From positions 62,001 through 126,000 of the forward strand of contig NZ_JADNRC010000007.1 in assembly GCF_015594725.1 (NCBI RefSeq): a DNA stretch of 64,000 nucleotides. The letters are read 5' to 3'. Position 1 is the stretch's first letter. Each line of letters opens with the position of its first letter. This document shows, piece after piece, positions 62,597-64,000 of this stretch. Source of the DNA: Flavobacterium sp. ALJ2 (GTDB lineage: Bacteria > Bacteroidota > Bacteroidia > Flavobacteriales > Flavobacteriaceae). The notes under the pieces were generated by a model. That model ran no database searches. It worked only from the letters and a program-made list of their open reading frames with translations, and was not told the origin of the DNA. The position numbers and the translations under genes are program-made.

Positions 62597-63349
62597 ATGA
62601 ACAAAGCAGTATGTGTGTTTTTTATTTTTCTTGCTAACAACCTTTTGGCGCAAGTAGAAGTTTCTACTGTTCTTAAAGGGAAAGTAGATGCTAATATAAT
62701 GGATTTAGAAGGGGTTTATGTGGTGAATGTGAGAACAGAAACTTCAGTAGTGACAAATGCTGATGGCTCTTTTTCAATACCTGCTCAAATAGGAGATACG
62801 CTTATTTTTTCATCAGTACAACTTACAGAGCGACGAATTGTTTTGGGAGACGAAGATTTTGCTTCGGCAAATTTTGTGGTAAAAATAGAGGTAGGGATGA
62901 ATCAATTACGAGAAGTTATTATAAAAAGATATGATAATATTAATGCAGTTGCTATGGGTATAATTCCAGCCAGTCAACGTTCGTATTCTCCTGCGGAGCG
63001 TAAACTAAAAGGCGCAACTGACCTAGATGCTTCTGTAGGGTTAGGGGGTTCAGTGGCTTTAGACCCTATGCTTAATTTTTTCTCGGGAAGAAGTGCAATG
63101 TTGAAAAAAGAACTTGCTGTAGAGAAAAAAGAAATTTTTATGCAGCTTTTAGAAAAAATGTTTAATACAGATCATTTTGTGCAAAAGCTAAGTATTCCTT
63201 TAGATTACGTAAAAGGATTTGAATATTTTGCTGTTGAAAATGAAAGTTTCACAAAGATTTTGAATACAAAGAATAAGACCACAACAGAATTTTTATTAGC
63301 GGAACTAGCGGTGAAATATAAAGAAATAATAGCCTGTGAAAACAATTAA
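62597..63349 (+). CDS. Secreted carboxypeptidase-regulatory-like protein, copy A
   Basis: A 250-residue protein with a signal peptide ending LLAQ, followed by a single carboxypeptidase-D-regulatory-like beta domain (GKVDANIMDLEGVYVVNVRTETSVVTNADGSFSIPAQIGDTLIFSS, a pattern shared with the plug region of TonB-dependent receptors). The second half is alpha/beta with SYSPAERKLKGATDL and ends at KEIIACENN. Such stand-alone proteins in Bacteroidetes are of unknown role, perhaps structural or chaperone-like at the outer membrane. The ATG at 62597 is chosen over the TTG at 62594. The next gene overlaps by 14 nt and is its paralogue. Confidence 0.82.
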   Translation: MNKAVCVFFIFLANNLLAQVEVSTVLKGKVDANIMDLEGVYVVNVRTETSVVTNADGSFSIPAQIGDTLIFSSVQLTERRIVLGDEDFASANFVVKIEVGMNQLREVIIKRYDNINAVAMGIIPASQRSYSPAERKLKGATDLDASVGLGGSVALDPMLNFFSGRSAMLKKELAVEKKEIFMQLLEKMFNTDHFVQKLSIPLDYVKGFEYFAVENESFTKILNTKNKTTTEFLLAELAVKYKEIIACENN

Positions 63350-64000
63350 CATTTTACTCTTATTCATTTTATCTTTATTCTTCCAGGTAAGTTTAGGGCA
63401 GACTATTATCACAAAAGAAATTTCAGGAAGAGTTACCGCAGATTCGAGTTCAGTTGAAGCTATTACAATTGTTAATAATACAACTCAGGAAACAACTATC
63501 TCAGATAATAAAGGATTGTTTTCGATAGTAGTAAAAGAAGGGGATGTGTTGGTTCTTTCGGCAGTAAATTTAGAGCCCCTCCGAAAACGAATTACGGCCA
63601 ATGATTTAAAATTGGATATGTTATTAATTAAAATGACGACTAGAAATTTTGAATTAAAAGAAGTTGTTATAAATGAGTTTTCGAATATAAATGCAGAAAA
63701 TTTGGGAATTATACCATACGGACAAAAAAAGTATACACCAGCAGAGCGAAAACTTTATACAGCAAAGTCATCTATGACAGAAACTCTTTTGAATAAAATT
63801 TCAGGAAGGACTGCTATGCTAAAAAAAGAAGCAATTGTTGAAAAAAAAGAAATTTTGTATTCAAAAATTGAATATCTTTTCGAAGAGAATTATTACACAG
63901 AAAGATTAAAGATTCCGCTTGAACATATAAAAGGATTTCAGCTTTATTGCATAGATGATCAAGAGTTTGTAAATTCGTTGAACGCTAAGAATAAAACAGT
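63336..64000 (+). CDS. Secreted carboxypeptidase-regulatory-like protein, copy B (3' end outside the window)
   Basis: The start is a GTG at 63336, within the end of copy A. The protein opens with a signal peptide (INILLLFILSLFFQVSLGQ) and the same domain as copy A: GRVTADSSSVEAITIVNNTTQ...SDNKGLFSIVVKEGDVLVLSAVNL. The second half also aligns: YTPAERKLYTAKSS, ISGRTAMLKKEAIVEKKEI and RLKIPLEHIKGFQ match YSPAERKLKGATDL, FSGRSAMLKKELAVEKKEI and KLSIPLDYVKGFE in copy A. At least 221 codons are visible. The 14-nt overlap points to coupled translation. Confidence 0.85.
   Translation, partial: MKTINILLLFILSLFFQVSLGQTIITKEISGRVTADSSSVEAITIVNNTTQETTISDNKGLFSIVVKEGDVLVLSAVNLEPLRKRITANDLKLDMLLIKMTTRNFELKEVVINEFSNINAENLGIIPYGQKKYTPAERKLYTAKSSMTETLLNKISGRTAMLKKEAIVEKKEILYSKIEYLFEENYYTERLKIPLEHIKGFQLYCIDDQEFVNSLNAKNKT

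Overview
The window is about 64 kb of AT-rich chromosome from a Bacteroidetes bacterium, almost certainly Flavobacterium or a close relative. The evidence is the FolK/deoxynucleoside kinase fusion, a type IX secretion plug protein, a DUF6370 gene, TAnnTTTG promoters and the near absence of purine-rich ribosome sites. It reads as ordinary core chromosome with two decaying genes and several short intergenic repeat elements. I see no prophage, insertion sequence, CRISPR array or rRNA operon.

Layout. 1-8.5 kb: end of a DUF2797 gene, an AsmA-like protein, SppA, FolK-dNK, a CHAP amidase, a SpoU-type methylase and DUF1573. 8.7-12.5 kb: mutS, tRNA-Gly(GCC), tRNA-Leu(TAA), a DUF1508 protein and a short lipoprotein built of heptads. 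12.9-17.5 kb: surface sugar genes (waaA, a DegT aminotransferase, galE) and an EamA exporter. 17.5-24.2 kb: a putative antitoxin with a broken toxin, a lipoprotein glycerophosphodiesterase, an NTF2-like protein, LytTR, fabD, DUF983, an AraC regulator, YceI and pirin. 24.2-29.4 kb: glyoxylate shunt genes aceB and aceA with a divergent ScfR/RamB-like regulator. 29.4-38.5 kb: purT-DUF6370-crp, a U32 peptidase, a multiply frameshifted RibD_C-type reductase, a small outer membrane protein, an aminotransferase, a desaturase and rsmG.

38.6-51.3 kb: alkaline phosphatase, an unknown gene, pruA, apaG, the T9SS plug, a SNF2 helicase, a methyltransferase, a GxxExxY gene between repeats, map and DUF445. 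51.3-56.4 kb: a tetR-ABC-hlyD-tolC operon for tripartite export, whose ABC ATPase has unusual catalytic motifs. 56.5-64 kb: gpmI, two convergent L,D-transpeptidases, a GNAT gene, two identical tRNA-Gly(TCC) genes, pepE and two tandem carboxypeptidase-regulatory-like paralogues, the second cut by the window end.

How they work together. The clearest unit is acetate/fatty-acid carbon use: the regulator and aceB flank a perfect 14-bp palindrome, and aceA follows beyond a 152-bp palindromic repeat. The second is the self-regulated export operon, with a 13-nt palindrome on the tetR promoter. A looser theme is the envelope (AsmA, SppA, WaaA, GalE, the heptad lipoprotein, L,D-transpeptidases, T9SS plug). 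Family assignments come from motif recognition; no database search was run.
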